Shown in pieces: positions 12,580-26,200 of a DNA stretch of 64,000 bases. The notes below the pieces were generated by a model, which saw nothing but the letters and a program-made list of their open reading frames with translations, was not told the origin of the DNA and ran no database searches. The stretch lies in NCBI GenBank assembly GCA_013398615.1, contig VZSR01003803.1, positions 65,130,413-65,194,412 on the forward strand, in the 5' to 3' direction. The position numbers and the translations under genes are program-made. Every line of letters starts with the position of its first letter. Position 1 is the first letter of the stretch. Source of the DNA: Brachypodius melanocephalos (taxonomy: Eukaryota; Chordata; Aves; Passeriformes; Pycnonotidae).

Positions 12580-12863
12580 GGTGAGTGTCAGTCTCTTCTC
12601 CAGGAAATTAGTGACAGGATGAGGATATAGCCTCATGCTGTGCCAGGGGAGGTTGGACACTAGGAGGAATTTTTTTCACAGAAAGAGTGATTAGACATTG
12701 GAATGGACTGTCCAGGGAGGCAGTGGAGTCACCATCTCTGGGTGTCTGAGAAAAGACTGCACATGGCACTCAGTGCCATGGTCTGGTTGACAGGGTGGTG
12801 TTCAGTCACAGACTGGGCTGGATGATCTCAGAGGTATTTTCAACCTAATTGATTCTGTGATTC
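12580..12863 (+). mobile_element. CR1 LINE, 5'-truncated 3' end, sense
   Basis: The last ~285 bp of a CR1 in plus orientation. Blocks recognised in order are 'gtctcttctcc.agg', 'tgccaggggaggtt', 'aggaatttttttcac', 'attggaatggactg.ccagggaggcagtggagtcacc', a degraded 'ctggttgacagggtggt', then 'gggctggatgatctcagaggt' and the terminal 'GATTCTGTGATTC' tail. The tail is a variant of the CR1 ATTCTATG terminal repeat, which fixes the 3' end at 12863. CR1 normally makes no clear target-site duplication, and none is seen. With the antisense copy at 11673-12062 it forms an inverted pair. Confidence 0.93.
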
Positions 12864-15800
12864 CCTGCCCTCCTCTGCCATGTGATTTCCAGCCCCTCTA
12901 CTTTAGCTTTGTCATCTTGCAGGTGTGTTCCTGCCTTGTTGCCAGCACCCAGGAATGCCTCTCATCCCGTATGACAAAATATGGATCTGAAATAGAGATC
13001 ACAGAAAACTCAGACATGTGCAGAAAGGGAGGCAGAACTAGCAGAGACCCTGAAACTCCATCATTCTTCAATACAAAAGGATGATGGTCATGATAATCAT
13101 CTTTGCAGCACTATAATTTACTCCAAATTAAGCACTTCACAGATCTTTCCCCATTGCTGAAAAGGCTCTTAGGTTCCCTTGCCAACAGTGATGCTTGGAG
13201 GTGGAGTGGAAAGAGGAAGGGCATAAGGGATGCAGCAGATAAAGGCTTCTCTCTCAGCTGCCTCAAACACAAACCTTGATGCTTCATTAAGTCTTTGCAT
13301 AACTGTCCTGACAAGTGAAATGTTGCTGTCGGTCCTGTGCCAGTCCTAGTATAGAAATTCATACCAGGCAAGCACTGCTAAAGAAGCAGTCACCAGAAAC
13401 ATCTCACTGAGTGCTCTGACCAATCTGGTCCTCCACCTCTCCAGCTGCATACTTGGAGGCAGTAATTCTCAATTATCTTCCCTTCCCAGAGCAGTATGAG
13501 ATCACTCTACTAAATTCTAATCTCTTCCCAAGAGGTTGTTTATACAGCATGTCTGCTTGGCTATGGGAAAGAGTACCTCTTTGCACAGGTTTGTCTATGT
13601 CCCACTGAGAGACACTAAATATTTATACCAGCTAAAAATTAAGACGACTTCCTGATTTGTTTAATCCAATTTTAGTGTAGCTGCTTCCTAAAGTGATGGT
13701 CACACCTTCCCATCATTTCTGTCTTCACATTCCCAGTCTCCTCCTCATCGCAATGCTAAAAATTGTGTGACTGCATAACAAAGCAAATGACTTGCTGTAA
13801 ATTCACCCAGTAGAAAAAAGCAGCAAAAGATGAGTTTTCAGCTGGACCAGCTCTCTGATCCAACAACTTGCTATGCCATCATGTCTTTACTGAGCACTGA
13901 CACAGGAAGCAGAAAAACACCAACTGCGTTAAATCATGAAATGGCAACCTAACCAAAACACGGTAACAGTGGCTGAAAGTTTTGTAAGTGGACCCTAGAG
14001 CTCAGAGTATGAGTCCAGTTAAGGCAGTGGTGCCACAAGGAGATCTTCACCTGCAGGACTCCAGGTCTGTGTCACAGTATGTTAACAGTGCTGTGCAAAG
14101 AAGAGCACAAACTGCATTTATTGCTGTCAGAAAGTCATGATACAAACACCCCTCCAGAACCAGCGAGGGGATGGTCTGCGAGAAGCCAGGAAGCCAGATC
14201 TTTTTAGTTACTCAGATATTGTCATCTTTTCCTTTCAGGGAATGGTTGGCTCTGACACTTTCGCAACTTTATGTTTTTGTGATTTTTATATTCAGAAACA
14301 GTTTTTTGTGAGGTTCATTATCACCTTATTAAATGCCTAATCCTGTAGCGCATGGCTGACACAAATGCTAACTTTAAATTTCTGGCATCAAATATAGCCA
14401 CATAATTCTACCTTGATGTTAAATTATGCTTTCGTCTAATTTGGCTGACATCGAATGCCAGGTCAGAAGCAGTAGAGCTACAAACTAAGCACATACCAAA
14501 AGATACAAAGCCTGCCAGGAAACCAATTCAAAAAAACACTTGATTTATGAGACATACTTATGCCCAGCCTTCTGCCAAAAATAAGGAGATGCTGCCTCCA
14601 GAAGAAGCCAAATGCAAGGTGCTTCCTTCCTCACCAGGAAAACAGCAGCACCTGGGGGCAGCTCTACATCAGCTGGGTACTCTGCTCACGGTCTACTGGG
14701 GGTTTGCAAGGACCCCATTTGTGAGCATAGATCTGTCCAGCAGCTACCACAAAGGAAACTAAAGCAAGAACTTGCAATAAAAAATATTTTCCCCATCCCA
14801 GAAATGTCTTATGGCAAGCCAGTTCACACTTTTGAAGATCCTGTAGTAAAATGAAAATGTCACCATGCACCAACAAGGCATGGCACTGACACATATCACC
14901 TGCTGACACAATAATCACCTGCACCAGTGAACTGTGGAGTTAATGTCAGTTCTCCAATTCCTTGCACACTGACTTTGGTCCCCAAAATGCGATCCAAATA
15001 ATTGGGGTTAACAACAGCTCAAGTTAGGACTCTGGTGAGCTCAGTTTTAGAAGATGAGATTGGAACAAAGACCTATTAAAAAGGAGTGAGTGCAGCTCCT
15101 CACTGATTTTAATTAAAACAATCTCTATGAATGTTACCTCCTGTTTTCTCCAGGCTCCTTTAAATGCACTGCAGTCACAAGGGTGATGTTAACCATGCTG
15201 GAAGGAGGACAGCTGACAGTAACCTTATCTTTGGCCTCTGGATAACATGGTGACACAAAACTGGGAGACCCGCCTAGGACTGGGAGGAATCACCCTCCTT
15301 CAGTCCTTATCAGACCATAAAACTGGGGCATGTGGTTTCTTTGTCTTTCTCACTGTCTCATGCTACCATGCTGAACTGGAATGTCAAGAGCAAACAGTGT
15401 TACCTTAGCAAAGGAGGGTTCATCAGCTGAGATGTGCCACAGAAAAGAGCCCCTGTAAGGGACCAACTCCTTCTAGCCATAGTGGTTCATCAGGAGCTGG
15501 GTGGGGATCCTCAGCACACCCAGGTGATTCCTTGGCCCCCTCCAAGAGACACTCTCCTGCACCCTCTGGGGTCCCTCTCACTACTGAAATTGAGGCATTC
15601 CTCATGACTTACCAGTCACCCAGTCCTGATGCTGAGCTTGATTTCTGGTTGCACAGGCCATGACTGTGGCAGGCCAGCTCCTTTCTGTATCTGTGAGCTC
15701 ATCTGAATCACTCCACCATCATACTGATGCCGAGGAAGGAGCGGGAACATTCTGCAGGGGGGAAAGGCCCATAAAAGCATCTCCTAGGTAAAGGTAGGAA

Positions 15801-17884
15801 TGAGGATGGGTAGTGAAGCAGGCTAACATGCTGATTTGGATTGAAAATGTTAGCCTGGTTTTGTGCTGGCTCCGTTTTAACAGGGATGGCAGCTGAGGGT
15901 GAGCCAGCTCACCCTGTGAGCTCCTGACCTGTGTGAGAGAGAGATGATCTGTCAGCCTGCTGTGGGGGACATCGAATCAGAGTCCCCCTACACAGCACAG
16001 TGTTTCCTCCTACACAGTCCCCTGTCCACCCAGACACAAAACTCATGGCTCATAAGCCTGTGGTCAGCCAAAGTGTCTTCCTTGCCACAAGAAGAAAAAG
16101 CAACACACAAACTCCACTGGGAACGAGCCAGTTTAGCTCTTCACTTTACCCATGATCTTAGCCTTGATGACTAATATGATAATCCCATATTCTCAACAAA
16201 ACAAAGTTTATATATGACTGGTTCATATCCGGGCCTCAAGGGCACATGAAGGCTGAATTTCCTGCTTCTCTGTGATAATTAAATTTGGTTCCAGTAATTT
16301 AGATTCTCAAAGGGGTTCCTGTCCCTTATACTGAAAGTTTCTAGGCACTGAAAGCACAGTAAGAAGTTTTTTAAATGCCCACAGGATAGACTGGAGCTTT
16401 CCAGATCATTCTGAGTAAAAAGTGACTAAAATGGTACTTAGGGTTCAGTAGCAGTTAATAGTCTGATAGTCAAACTGGGGTTGGTCACTTTGGGTTGAAT
16501 AACTGTTTCTCCTAGCCTTGTAAAACCTTGGCTGGGTTTGAGAGATGAACTGGTTCACTATTAAAAACTGCCAAGACCTAATGGGAGGGGGAAGACACAC
16601 TGGGGAAGATCAAGTGAGGAAAGAGTGAGTCTGTCCCTCCTGGCAGATGTGAGCTCTCAGTCTGATCTACTCATAAGGTGACTTAAGAGACCCGTGAGCC
16701 AGGAGTGGCCCTTTGTTAAGGATTTTTACAGTCCCACACATGCTCACATTTAAGATGCTGCTTTCCTTGAGTTTTAGTTTTAACTCTTGTGCCAAGCTTA
16801 AAAGGTGATTCAGTGCTGTACCATGGCAAATGCATTTCTGTGCACATTTGACAAGCACAGTAATAGTTCTCCTTTCCTCTTATGATCCTAATCTTTGGCA
16901 AGAAACTGTAAAAAACTATTTCCAGAAAATAACTATGATAAGTGCAAACAATTTAGTGACATTTTTATAGCAATGTGCTTTCAAGCTATCATTAAGTCTG
17001 TGTGAGAAAAACAACCACAAAACCACTGGAGCACACTGAGCCCCAATTGAAGGCTTTAGTGTATCTGTCACTCTCCATTGTATGTATATATATTAAAAAT
17101 CTTAAACCAACAAACCTTTCTGGTATGCAGGACTGTTGTATTCAGAAAAGTTAGCAACATAAGGTTTCAAGAAATGTACATGTACATCTTTCAGATTTCT
17201 TCATCCTGAAGAGTTCATCTCACTGTAGTTATCCATACGTACTAAACTTTAGGGGTATGTAAAAATTGGAAAGATGGAGACCTAAACTAGCGTGTTACAG
17301 CTCTTTTGGAAGTACTTGAGATTGAGTAGGAACAAGTGGATAAATGAAACATTGCAAACCCCTAATTTCCACACAAACCTTAAGGAGAAAGAGCAGTGAA
17401 AATAGACAACTGTATTATGCAGTCTCTGGACAGTGCTGTGTGTGTTCCATCTAAAATGGGAGAGACCACCAGTTTTAAAGGTCTCCTTTCCAGTGGTATT
17501 GATGTTCATCTCTGTGAGTATCTAACAAAAATCAGTCTAGTCTTTCTAAACCTGCAGACGAGATTACAGTTAAACAGTCTGGTCCTCCAGAGCTCACTAC
17601 TGGACTTGTTCCCTTAGGAAAGATCACATCATTGCCAGTTCTTTTAGATTCATGCTTTTTTAAACTGAATTCCACCAGGAACCTTTTAATGCCACTCTTC
17701 CACACAAGCTTATGGAACAATGAAATATAGAAGAATATCCAGTGCTTGGGCAGTGAGAGATCATGATATCAGGCTGGCCTGTCACCTAATGAGAAATTAA
17801 TTTGCTTCTGAAAACATATGACTGCCTATGTTACCTCCTTTTTTCCTACCCCTTTCTCATATGTCTCAATGTTTAAGGAGTTAC
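12864..17884. other. anonymous non-coding DNA up to the assembly gap
   Basis: No gene or repeat family was recognised. Frames are at most about 90 codons (for example 13111-13371 and 14664-14924, minus strand) with no domain. The sequence is ordinary mixed-composition DNA, and nothing in it distinguishes intron from intergenic. Confidence 0.55.
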
Positions 17885-17984
17885 NNNNNNNNNNNNNNNN
17901 NNNNNNNNNNNNNNNNNNNNNNNNNNNNNNNNNNNNNNNNNNNNNNNNNNNNNNNNNNNNNNNNNNNNNNNNNNNNNNNNNNNN
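17885..17984. other. assembly gap (100 N)
   Basis: Exactly 100 consecutive N. A round 100 is a common placeholder for a gap of unknown size, so the true distance between flanks may differ. Frames drawn across it, such as 17818-18024, are meaningless. Confidence 0.99.
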
Positions 17985-20900
17985 CAATGACAGCCTTAGA
18001 GCATGGTTTTCCTTAGCCAAATAGGCAGTACCTATAATAAAAGATGCAAAATAAGTATGGGATTCCCACTGATTTTGAAAGAACATGGATACTTCCTGAG
18101 TGAATTAAAACTCATATTTCCACACACTTTTAATTTTTTTTCATTCAAAATCCTTTCTTACCAGCACTTCATATCTCTACTGGAATGTAAAGGATGTAAT
18201 TTATTCAGTATCCCAGTATTTATGGTATTTTGTTCTTATGGTAGGATTAAAATACATAATATTCACTGTATTCATATAAAGCCTATTATATTGTGCATGG
18301 CTGTAAACCACATGAGAAAATTGTGGCTATACATTATTTCAGCATAGTCAGAATTTCCCCTGATAACCTACTAGGAATCAGTGCAGCTGGGATTGGAGTG
18401 ATTTCCACCTGCACCTTTATTTTCTGTGAGGTTTTTGCTTCCCCAGCTGGAGGAAGCAAAATACAATAATAGACTTCTCATCCTACTGGAGATGAGGTTC
18501 AGAAAAAAATGCTGTGAATTAAGCTGAAAAGAGCTCTAAGAAGGAAGATTTACCTTTCACTTCACGTTTCCACTGAATGGGGAGCTATGCAGGAGCATCA
18601 ACAACAGAGCAATGTGAGATGGGAGGGAAAGGACACAGGAATGGGAACACAAGAACTACATGCTACTGTGCAAAGACAGTAACAGGAGATGAAATAGAAG
18701 TGATGTGAGGAAAGGGATGCAAGGAACTGAGGATGGAGACTAGTGGGCAGCCATTTTAAAACAATTTCCTGGATGTATGCAATGCATTTCCTTAAATGTT
18801 GAGCAGACCAATGAAGTGCTCTGTGCTTCCAGGAGGAATCAGAAAACAAGACCAGAACACAGTAGTTAGAACAAAAATACCCTAGTTACGGTGAGTTTAT
18901 TATTTTAGTCATTATTTTAAACCAGTCTGTTTATATTTTGGGTCATCTTATACTTCAAATTCACAGGCAAAATACTTATTTTTCAGTACATAATACTGGT
19001 ACGTGGTGTTTCTCTGCCACATGTTTGACTTTACATGTAATTTGTGGATTTAATTTTTTTTTCACGGCCCCTCTGGATTTGAACTTGCAATGGTCTCTGC
19101 CATCATCCTTTACCTCATGAAAGTATTCCAAAGATGTGTTCCCCAAATACTAAACTTACATCACGTTAACCAGCATTCAGCAAGAAACCATCCTGTGGCT
19201 TGAGTTTTCCAGCCAATTCTCTTTCATGCAGTGAGAAAAAGCATTCATGGCATTCTTAGTATTCCCTGCCCTCACAGCCCACACTTTACAGTGTTTTTGT
19301 TGGAGGCAAGAAGAAGGAAACATACAGAATAACCTCACTGAAAAGAGCCATGGTTTAACACTATAAAAAGCTAATTCTGCTTCATCTGCCACAGCATATA
19401 AACCCTACTGTATCCTGTCCAATGGCAGACAACATTAAAAGTGTTGGCATTTTCCTAGTGCTTTCTATCTTAAGCTTGCTGTCCTAAATCAGACATCTAA
19501 AATTGCTAGTCCCTTTCAAAAAACTGGAAGGATTTTAAATGCAGACCACATTTTCTGAAAAGCATGCAGTAATCCATGCCTTTTTCAAGATGTTTCAAGC
19601 TGGGCAAACAAAATCACCCATGACTATTCTTTAATATCTTCAGAAAACAAATGCACCATTTCATCAGCAAACTGAGTTTGAGTGCTGCAGCCCTATCATG
19701 TAGCAATGGAATATCAAAAAGGACAAAGGTATATAAGAGCAAGCTGATGAGAAAGCTATTACCCATCCCCAAGTGCTCTAGTCACAACTTATTGTAAAAT
19801 ATACAGGGAACCTGGCAAGTCAGTTTTCTAGATTCCCTACCCCAAGGCTCCCAACCATTTTACTCACATGGGAAGGCTGATCTGTTAAACCTGCCTCTGG
19901 CTGGGATACCCTTGTTTCAGCAGCACCACTTTTTGGTGTACAGAAAACCTCTAGCCTGCAAAAGAAACACCCAGCAGGCTACGTGCAGCTTTGCCGGAGG
20001 GACTACCTGCACACAAGGCATTCCTGCCAGGAAAAACCACAGCTAGCAAGGTTCTAATAGCTTCACACCCCATATGTGACCCAGCTGCCTTGGCAAAGGT
20101 CTGGAGCAGAGCTGACCTCAGCTTTGGGTTGTAACCACAGAACTCTCCTCTCCATCAACAGGATGAGTCAACTCATTTAATTCCTCTTGATAGATGGGTT
20201 TTTATGCAATTTCACCTGGTTTTCCTTCTCCCAGAAAGAAAACTATAAATATTTAGGCTTTTGAAAAATAAATAGGGCCAACTTCCTCAATGTGATCCAC
20301 ATGCAATTCTTTTACTGCTACAAAGAAATGGAGAGTGAAGATATTTGAGTGCCATCTGGACAAACAACTTCCATCTACATAAACATGTCTCAGCAAGTGC
20401 AAGTCCCATGGGCAGGATACTTGCCACCGACTTTCAGATTCACATGACCCTTCTCACAAACACTTCAAGGCCTTTAGATTAGGTATCTCTATTCCTGGCA
20501 CAGCCTTTTGTTGCACATTCCACCACATCTGGGGAAGAAGGAGCTCATCTATCTGAGTCTGGTTCTACCAGCTCCATGAGACCCCAGTCACAGAATTGCT
20601 GCTGAGTCTATAGCACATACTCTATTTGTACATTTGGCAGCCCTTGAAGACAATTTTTCCCTTTCCCAAACAGCAATGTATTTTAAAAGCTGTATTTGAG
20701 TTTGGTTTTAACTAGTACATAATGCTTCTTGCTGTATCAGGACAAAACAGTGTGTGAAGGAGCAGGGGCACCCCAGACCTGCTGGGAAGACCTGGCACAA
20801 TCTCAGCCTGACCCTCGGCTCCAGGCAGTGAACCATGGTGTGCCAGTCAGTTCTCTGGCCTGCCACAGAGCACTGTGTTCACCCAAAACAGGCAGTAAAA

Positions 20901-21720
20901 CCATGACACTGTGCAGAGGATGGCTAAGTCCAGCTGTATCACTTGCTTGCCTGCTCTGTCTGTCCAGGGACAACTGCTGGCCTTACTGGAATCAAGAGGC
21001 ATCAGTGGCAGCCAAGCTAGGGATGCCTCTCCATTTCTACTGCTCCCCTGCCATCACCTTTCTCTCTCAAAATCCCTTTTCCACCCAATCTCTTCTGCAA
21101 TATTGTACCTGTCCTTCAAACAGTTTTGTCATCCCCTGACCCCTTTTCCAGCCCTTGGAGTGTCTCCTCTCCCTCAAAATGGAGTCAAGCTTATTCCTGC
21201 TGTGAAGAGCAGGGAGGAGAGAAAATCTCTCAACAGCTTCTTCTCCAGCATCACTCTGTGGTATGCCTCTGTGTTGGGGAAGAGGTGGGAGAATGCAAGA
21301 TAATTTGTAGGTGTACTAAGCAGTACAATGGTAATTGCATTATTAAAATCCTCTAATGTAAGACTGCCTGGAGAAAGGAAGAAAAACAGCTAAACTGCCT
21401 ACTCAATATTTCTTTGTATAAACAAGACCATGGAAATGTATGCTGTGTACCATGGAGACTGGCTTATGAGAGCCTCCTTACAATCTCTGATGCTCTCTAG
21501 GGCTACATTTGATCTGTTGTTCACTTGCCTCTCTTGTTTGTTCAGTGTTAGCTGATTATCCAAAAACAAGAGTTCACACCAGTCACGATAACGCTTTACC
21601 TTCCTACCAAAACCACTAAATTCCTACACCAATATTTTTCAAGAATCAAAGCCAAGAATCAGAAAGAGGAAGCTTTAAGAAAAAAAATAGGAATCTTTAA
21701 AGGAACATTTTATTAGTGCT

Positions 21721-21726
<6 letters not shown>
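17985..21726. other. anonymous non-coding DNA
   Basis: No supported gene. The 136-codon frame 20729-21139 and the 130-codon frame 20911-21303 (both plus strand) overlap in different phases within a locally GC-richer patch and show no domain, so at least one is chance and probably both. The rest is AT-rich sequence without recognisable repeats. Confidence 0.55.

Positions 21727-21758
<32 letters not shown>
21727..21758 (+). repeat. (GA)16 microsatellite
   Basis: Sixteen uninterrupted GA dinucleotides preceded by a run of A. Pure dinucleotide arrays of this length are usually length-polymorphic. GA/TC arrays can also bind GAGA-type factors or form triplexes, but nothing beside it indicates a promoter. 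Confidence 0.97.
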
Positions 21759-21762
<4 letters not shown>

Positions 21763-22429
21763 CAACAGAACCATCATGTATTGGTTTTGTACCACTTTTT
21801 ACACACATTCCAGGTAAACACAGACCTCTTTTCTCTCCTACCTGATGGCAGCCCAGACTGAATCCCTCCCTTCCACAGGCCTCTCGAAGCATGCTTACCC
21901 TGTAATCATTTCAAAAGAGCGCTATTCCAAAACAGAGTTCAGAGCTTCAGTAACCACCTACCTGGGGACTCACAAGCCCTGCCCCTAACTCCATCCCACA
22001 CCTGGCTGCCCCTGTCCCCTACAGCGTTGGCACTGATAGTCAAGAAGCAGGGTCTTACACCTGGAGATGCTGCTACACTACCACAATGCTTCAGCATCTG
22101 GAGCCAAAGCCACAGATTTGGCAAGCCTTACAGCCTGCTTAAACAATCCATTTGGAATGTGTGCTGACTGTGCCTGGTGGCTTTTCTGGATATCTATTCA
22201 TGCTGACATGTGAAAATAAAAAGTGTGTTTAGAAGGTATGCCTGGAAGTAAACTAGGCTTGGTCTATAGCTATAGAAACTACGGTTCAGGATCTGGAAGA
22301 CACCTCTGAGACAGGAGCCCTGGGTATTGACAAATATGACAGTATCTGCTCAAGCCACAATCACAGCTTCCTGAGGAGACAGATCTTTTCACGAACCTGC
22401 CTCTACTCCCTTTACTTTTATTCTGAAGA

Positions 22430-22770
22430 GTCTAAGAGTCTCACTAGCTGGAAACCATCTTCTAATTTCTGTCCCAAGGTTATTCAGTGCCACATTATAG
22501 CCCTTTAAATCGTTAGCTTAAATAGCTCTTCCATTTCATCCCTAGTATTTGGTCTCTACTAAGAAAGGATAATCCTACTGCCTTCCCAATGCCCTTCTTT
22601 TGTGAGGTTAAGCAATCTGAAATCTTTTGATCTTTCTCCTCCCTGATTTTAGCAGCACTTACTTGGATCCACTCCAGCCCTAGCTCATTTTACTTGAAAT
22701 AGGAATGACCAAAATTGCACAAGAGGTCTTAGTCATATACTGTACAATGGAGTAACACTTTTTCAAATAA
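22430..22770 (-). mobile_element. ancient CR1/L3 LINE fragment, antisense
   Basis: The plus strand resembles the reverse complement of an old CR1 3' region. The best stretch, about 22670-22762, has the ordered blocks 'ttggatccactccag', 'cttgaaatagg.atgaccaaaattgcaca', 'gaggtcttagtcatatactgtacaatggagtaacac', which parallel the CR1 order 'tggaccctctccaa', 'cttgaaatg.ggtgcccagaactggacaca', 'gaggcct....agtagagcggaagaatgac'. Upstream blocks (22430-22600) are weaker. It is highly diverged, non-coding and probably much older than the neighbouring sense CR1 at 22840. Confidence 0.55.
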
Positions 22771-22839
22771 AACTATATAGACACTATATGTAAATCAATA
22801 GTTCTACAAAGATCATAATGTATGCCATGAATGCTGTCC

Positions 22840-23233
22840 CTTAGGGGTTGGGACTGGGACCAGTGGTGCCCACTATCTTTGCTGATGACATGGACAGTGA
22901 GATCCCGTGCACCCCTGGCAAGTTATCCCATGACACTCAGCTGTGTGGTGCTGTTGGCACACTGGAGGGAAGGGATGCCATCCAGAGGGACTCGGATGGA
23001 GAGGTGGGCCTGTGTGAACCTCATGACTTTCAGTGAGGCCAAGTGCAAGGTCTTGCACCTGGTTACAGGCAATTCCAGTCACAAATACAGCCTGTGGGGA
23101 GAGTGGACTCAGAGCACCCGTGAGGAGAAGAACCTGGGGGTTATTGGTTGACAAGAAGCTCAACACGACCTGCCCTTGCAGCCCAGAAAGACAACTGTGA
23201 GCTGGGCTGTATCAAAGGCAGTGTGGCCAGCAG
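22840..23233 (+). mobile_element. CR1 LINE ORF2 (reverse transcriptase) fragment, truncated at both ends
   Basis: This is the C-terminal part of the CR1 ORF2 polymerase region. Frame 22848 reads IFADDMDSEIPCTPGKLSHD...LCGAVGTLEGRDAIQRDSDGEV, matching the family segment around the polymerase active-site box. After a frameshift near 22995-23005 the other frame reads RWACVNLMTFSEAKCKVLHL...SLWGEWTQS...EEKNLGVI. The family catalytic box FADD is LSHD here (22924-22935), so the first catalytic aspartate is lost. Similarity stops at 'cagtgtggccagcag' (23233), several hundred bases short of the 3' terminus. CR1 copies are normally 3'-anchored, so loss of the tail points to later deletion or rearrangement. 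It is a dead copy. Confidence 0.9.
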
Positions 23234-26200
23234 CTCATATTGATGTCTAACCTACTCATAAGGGTAGAGGTATGAAACAACAATACTGCTAAGACTCAAA
23301 TATGCTGAGAAGGGAAATACAAGGGACAAGTATTTGTGCACTTATTGTGAAATTTAAAAGTAGTTTCTATTTTTAACCTATTTTCCAGTTCTTCAAATTC
23401 TGCTACAGTAAAGCAAATCGTCCTCCAAAGAGTTCCTCATCAATCTTTACAATTTCTATCCTAAAAGGGTTTTGGAGCACTTGTGGCATTGAGAAGGCTG
23501 TGCAAATACATCAACACCTGAAAGTCTAAGGACTTAAAGGTCATAATTCAGGAAGACCACAGCATGAAAAAACCAACTTTTCTGTCCTATGAATGGGTCT
23601 CTCTGGTGTGTTAGAGCAAAGGTTGGTTAGATCTCAGCCAGTTCCTCTGTCACCACACATTTAACAACAGCATATAAACAGTGGGCAAGTATGAAGTTAT
23701 CCTTACACTGACTGGCTTCCCCCTCAGTTCTAGCAATGCAAAGTGTAAAGACTGCCACAAGCCGTATTCAAAGCACACTGTTTTTTATCTATGCACTTGG
23801 CCCTCCTCATACCCTGAAGGAATTCAATCATGGACTTTCAAAAAATACCAGTTCTATGGCATAAATATAACCTGGGAGCACCCCTCAGCAAAAAGTATGT
23901 TGTGAGCCTCAGCTGGAAGAGATCTATCCCTGCATCCAGCAGCTAGGATAGATAGTGGTGTTCATAAATCCATTATCACTGCTGTTGTCAGGTACTTTTG
24001 ACCTGCTTCAAGGCAGTATTTGTTCTACCTTGCCAAGAAGCTGGGCAGAAGGTTAAAATCCTTCTCAAAACAAGAGGCCTAGCATATACTTAGCTTTCCT
24101 GGTTTATGGGGACTCTTGCTGAAAGCTTGGCCAACAACAAGAAGAGATGTGGCTGAATGCAGAGAAGTTGTGCAACTGTGTGCTTTTCAAAGATCATCCG
24201 GTACATGGCATAGCCATGCCTCCCAACTTTCTATTTCTCAGAGAGAACTGTTAGCAGCAGTTTGCCCAATATCCTGAATTATATACAAGAGCAGGAACTG
24301 AAGAGACTTTTGAAAATTTTGGGCAGTTTTAGAGGCCATCTCTGAGAGAAAAAGTGGAATTTGTCAAGGAAATAGGTCGTAGATACATTAGTATTGCCAC
24401 TTCAATCACAAGGGCAGTAGTGTTACAAAATGCTCTGCTAGATAAGAAATACACTTTTGCATGGGGAAAGAAAGAAGAAAAATGGGAAAGTTAGGCATAA
24501 AGAATGCAGAAAGCTGGCATGTTCTAATTTGCAGACTGACCAGAGTTCCAGAAAGTTTTTTTGACATATATTAAAAATGCATTTGCTGGTTTCAGAAAAC
24601 AGAAGCATTTGTTCCACAAAGACTGGAAATTTTTAAACTTGGGAAGAAGAGAACTAAGTCATACCAAGGAAGATTTTATGTCCTGTGGGACTGAGTATGG
24701 TGGAAACAATCTGCGAGTTGGCTGATTGAAATGGATATTCCAGTGTGGAGTGTTTACTCCATTTTGCAGGGCATTGGAGTACTTGATCTTGTAAAAAGAG
24801 GAGCAACCTGTATCTGTGTTCATCTGTAGGATTTAATCATACCACTATACAAAGCCACATGTTACCGTTTGCTCCGCTGAGACTGCTCCAGGAAGCTAAA
24901 TCCACATGTCTGATTTTGCATCTCTCTGCTGTGATGAACCAAATGTTTCCTGGAACAATTTGGAGCTATTTAGGGAGTCCTGAGAGAATTACTTGATCAT
25001 TTACTACTCTTGTCAAACAGAATACTTTTTTTGCCTTAACTCCCACAAGCCAAGCTAAAGTACATTGCCAAACTGACGATTTTCTGTATGACCACCACAT
25101 ATGATAGTGCCTTAAGTACATCAGCACTTGAATTCTCTGCATCTCTGCTTTGAATAATGACCTCTGAAGTTTCATGAAAGAGGAATGCATGGACAAGATA
25201 CCATAAGAAATAAAAAGAAAATCTTTCAATCTCCAGCACAAAGGCCACTTGGGAAGATCTGGGAGAGGCTGACACATTATTAGAGAGGTACTTCTAACCA
25301 ACAAAGTGTTAGGCCATATGGAGCTAGGAAAACTAGCTGAAATACATCTGCTGAAATCACACTGCAGGGAGTAATCACACATCTGGAGAGACTCATAAAA
25401 TAGTGTTTTCAAAGGGACTGTCCTCTCAGGGGTCTCCTGGAGCATCAGGATAACTCACAGATAATGTTCCTCTTCAAATTGATTAGCAAGTGGTCTCTGC
25501 AGGGCTTTTCACATTTCCCATTTGACATGTGGTAGTATTTTGTCCAAAAAGTAGATTCCAATTCTTCAGCAGAAAAGTAGATACTGACGAATTGTCCAAA
25601 GTCTTGTTCTGGGTTGCATCTATCATACAGACCTCATTTTAACACCTGAACATTTACAAGCCCTGGCAGTATCCAGCAGCCATCTGTCCTATGGGACATG
25701 TAAACATGGATATCAACTTCAGTCCTAAGTGCAAGACTGCACTACTTGTTTCTTCAATGCAAAACATCATCCTGGATGCCACAGGCACTAGAAAAAAGTC
25801 AAGCAACTTGAGAGGATGCAGCTACCAAGCACCTAGATTTAATTTGTGTAGGATGCCAGCTTGAGGCAACAATGCAGCACCAAAGAATTTGTCTGTGCAA
25901 GCTTTAAAGTAAACCCCTGGTCCGTGACACGGAAAGGTTGATGCTCTGAGATTACGTATTGAAATTTAAATAGCAAAATAAATTATGTTGGACAAACATT
26001 TCCAACATAGATGCTCTAACATGAACCAGTGAAGTAGAGGTAGAAGGTTTGCAGGTGAGCTCCAACTGAACTTATGCTTCTATAGGCAGGGAAAGAGGGA
26101 AGCAGAAAGCACACAAAGCACACATTCCTGCTTTGCCCTGAGTCCCCCTCCCACAACACACAGGCTCCCAGCACGGCTGGTGCACAGGCTGGACAGCTGC

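Noticed and set aside
17818..18086. Open frames with runs of unknown residues
   Set aside because: They cross the 100-N assembly gap, so the reading frame is undefined.
20729..21303. Overlapping 136- and 130-codon plus-strand frames
   Set aside because: They occupy different phases of the same GC-richer patch, have no domain, and cannot both be real.
24966..25445. 159-codon minus-strand open frame as a gene or pseudogene
   Set aside because: No recognisable domain, no promoter or splice context, and composition resembling translated non-coding DNA. A profile search of 24000-25700 against transposon and protein databases would settle it.
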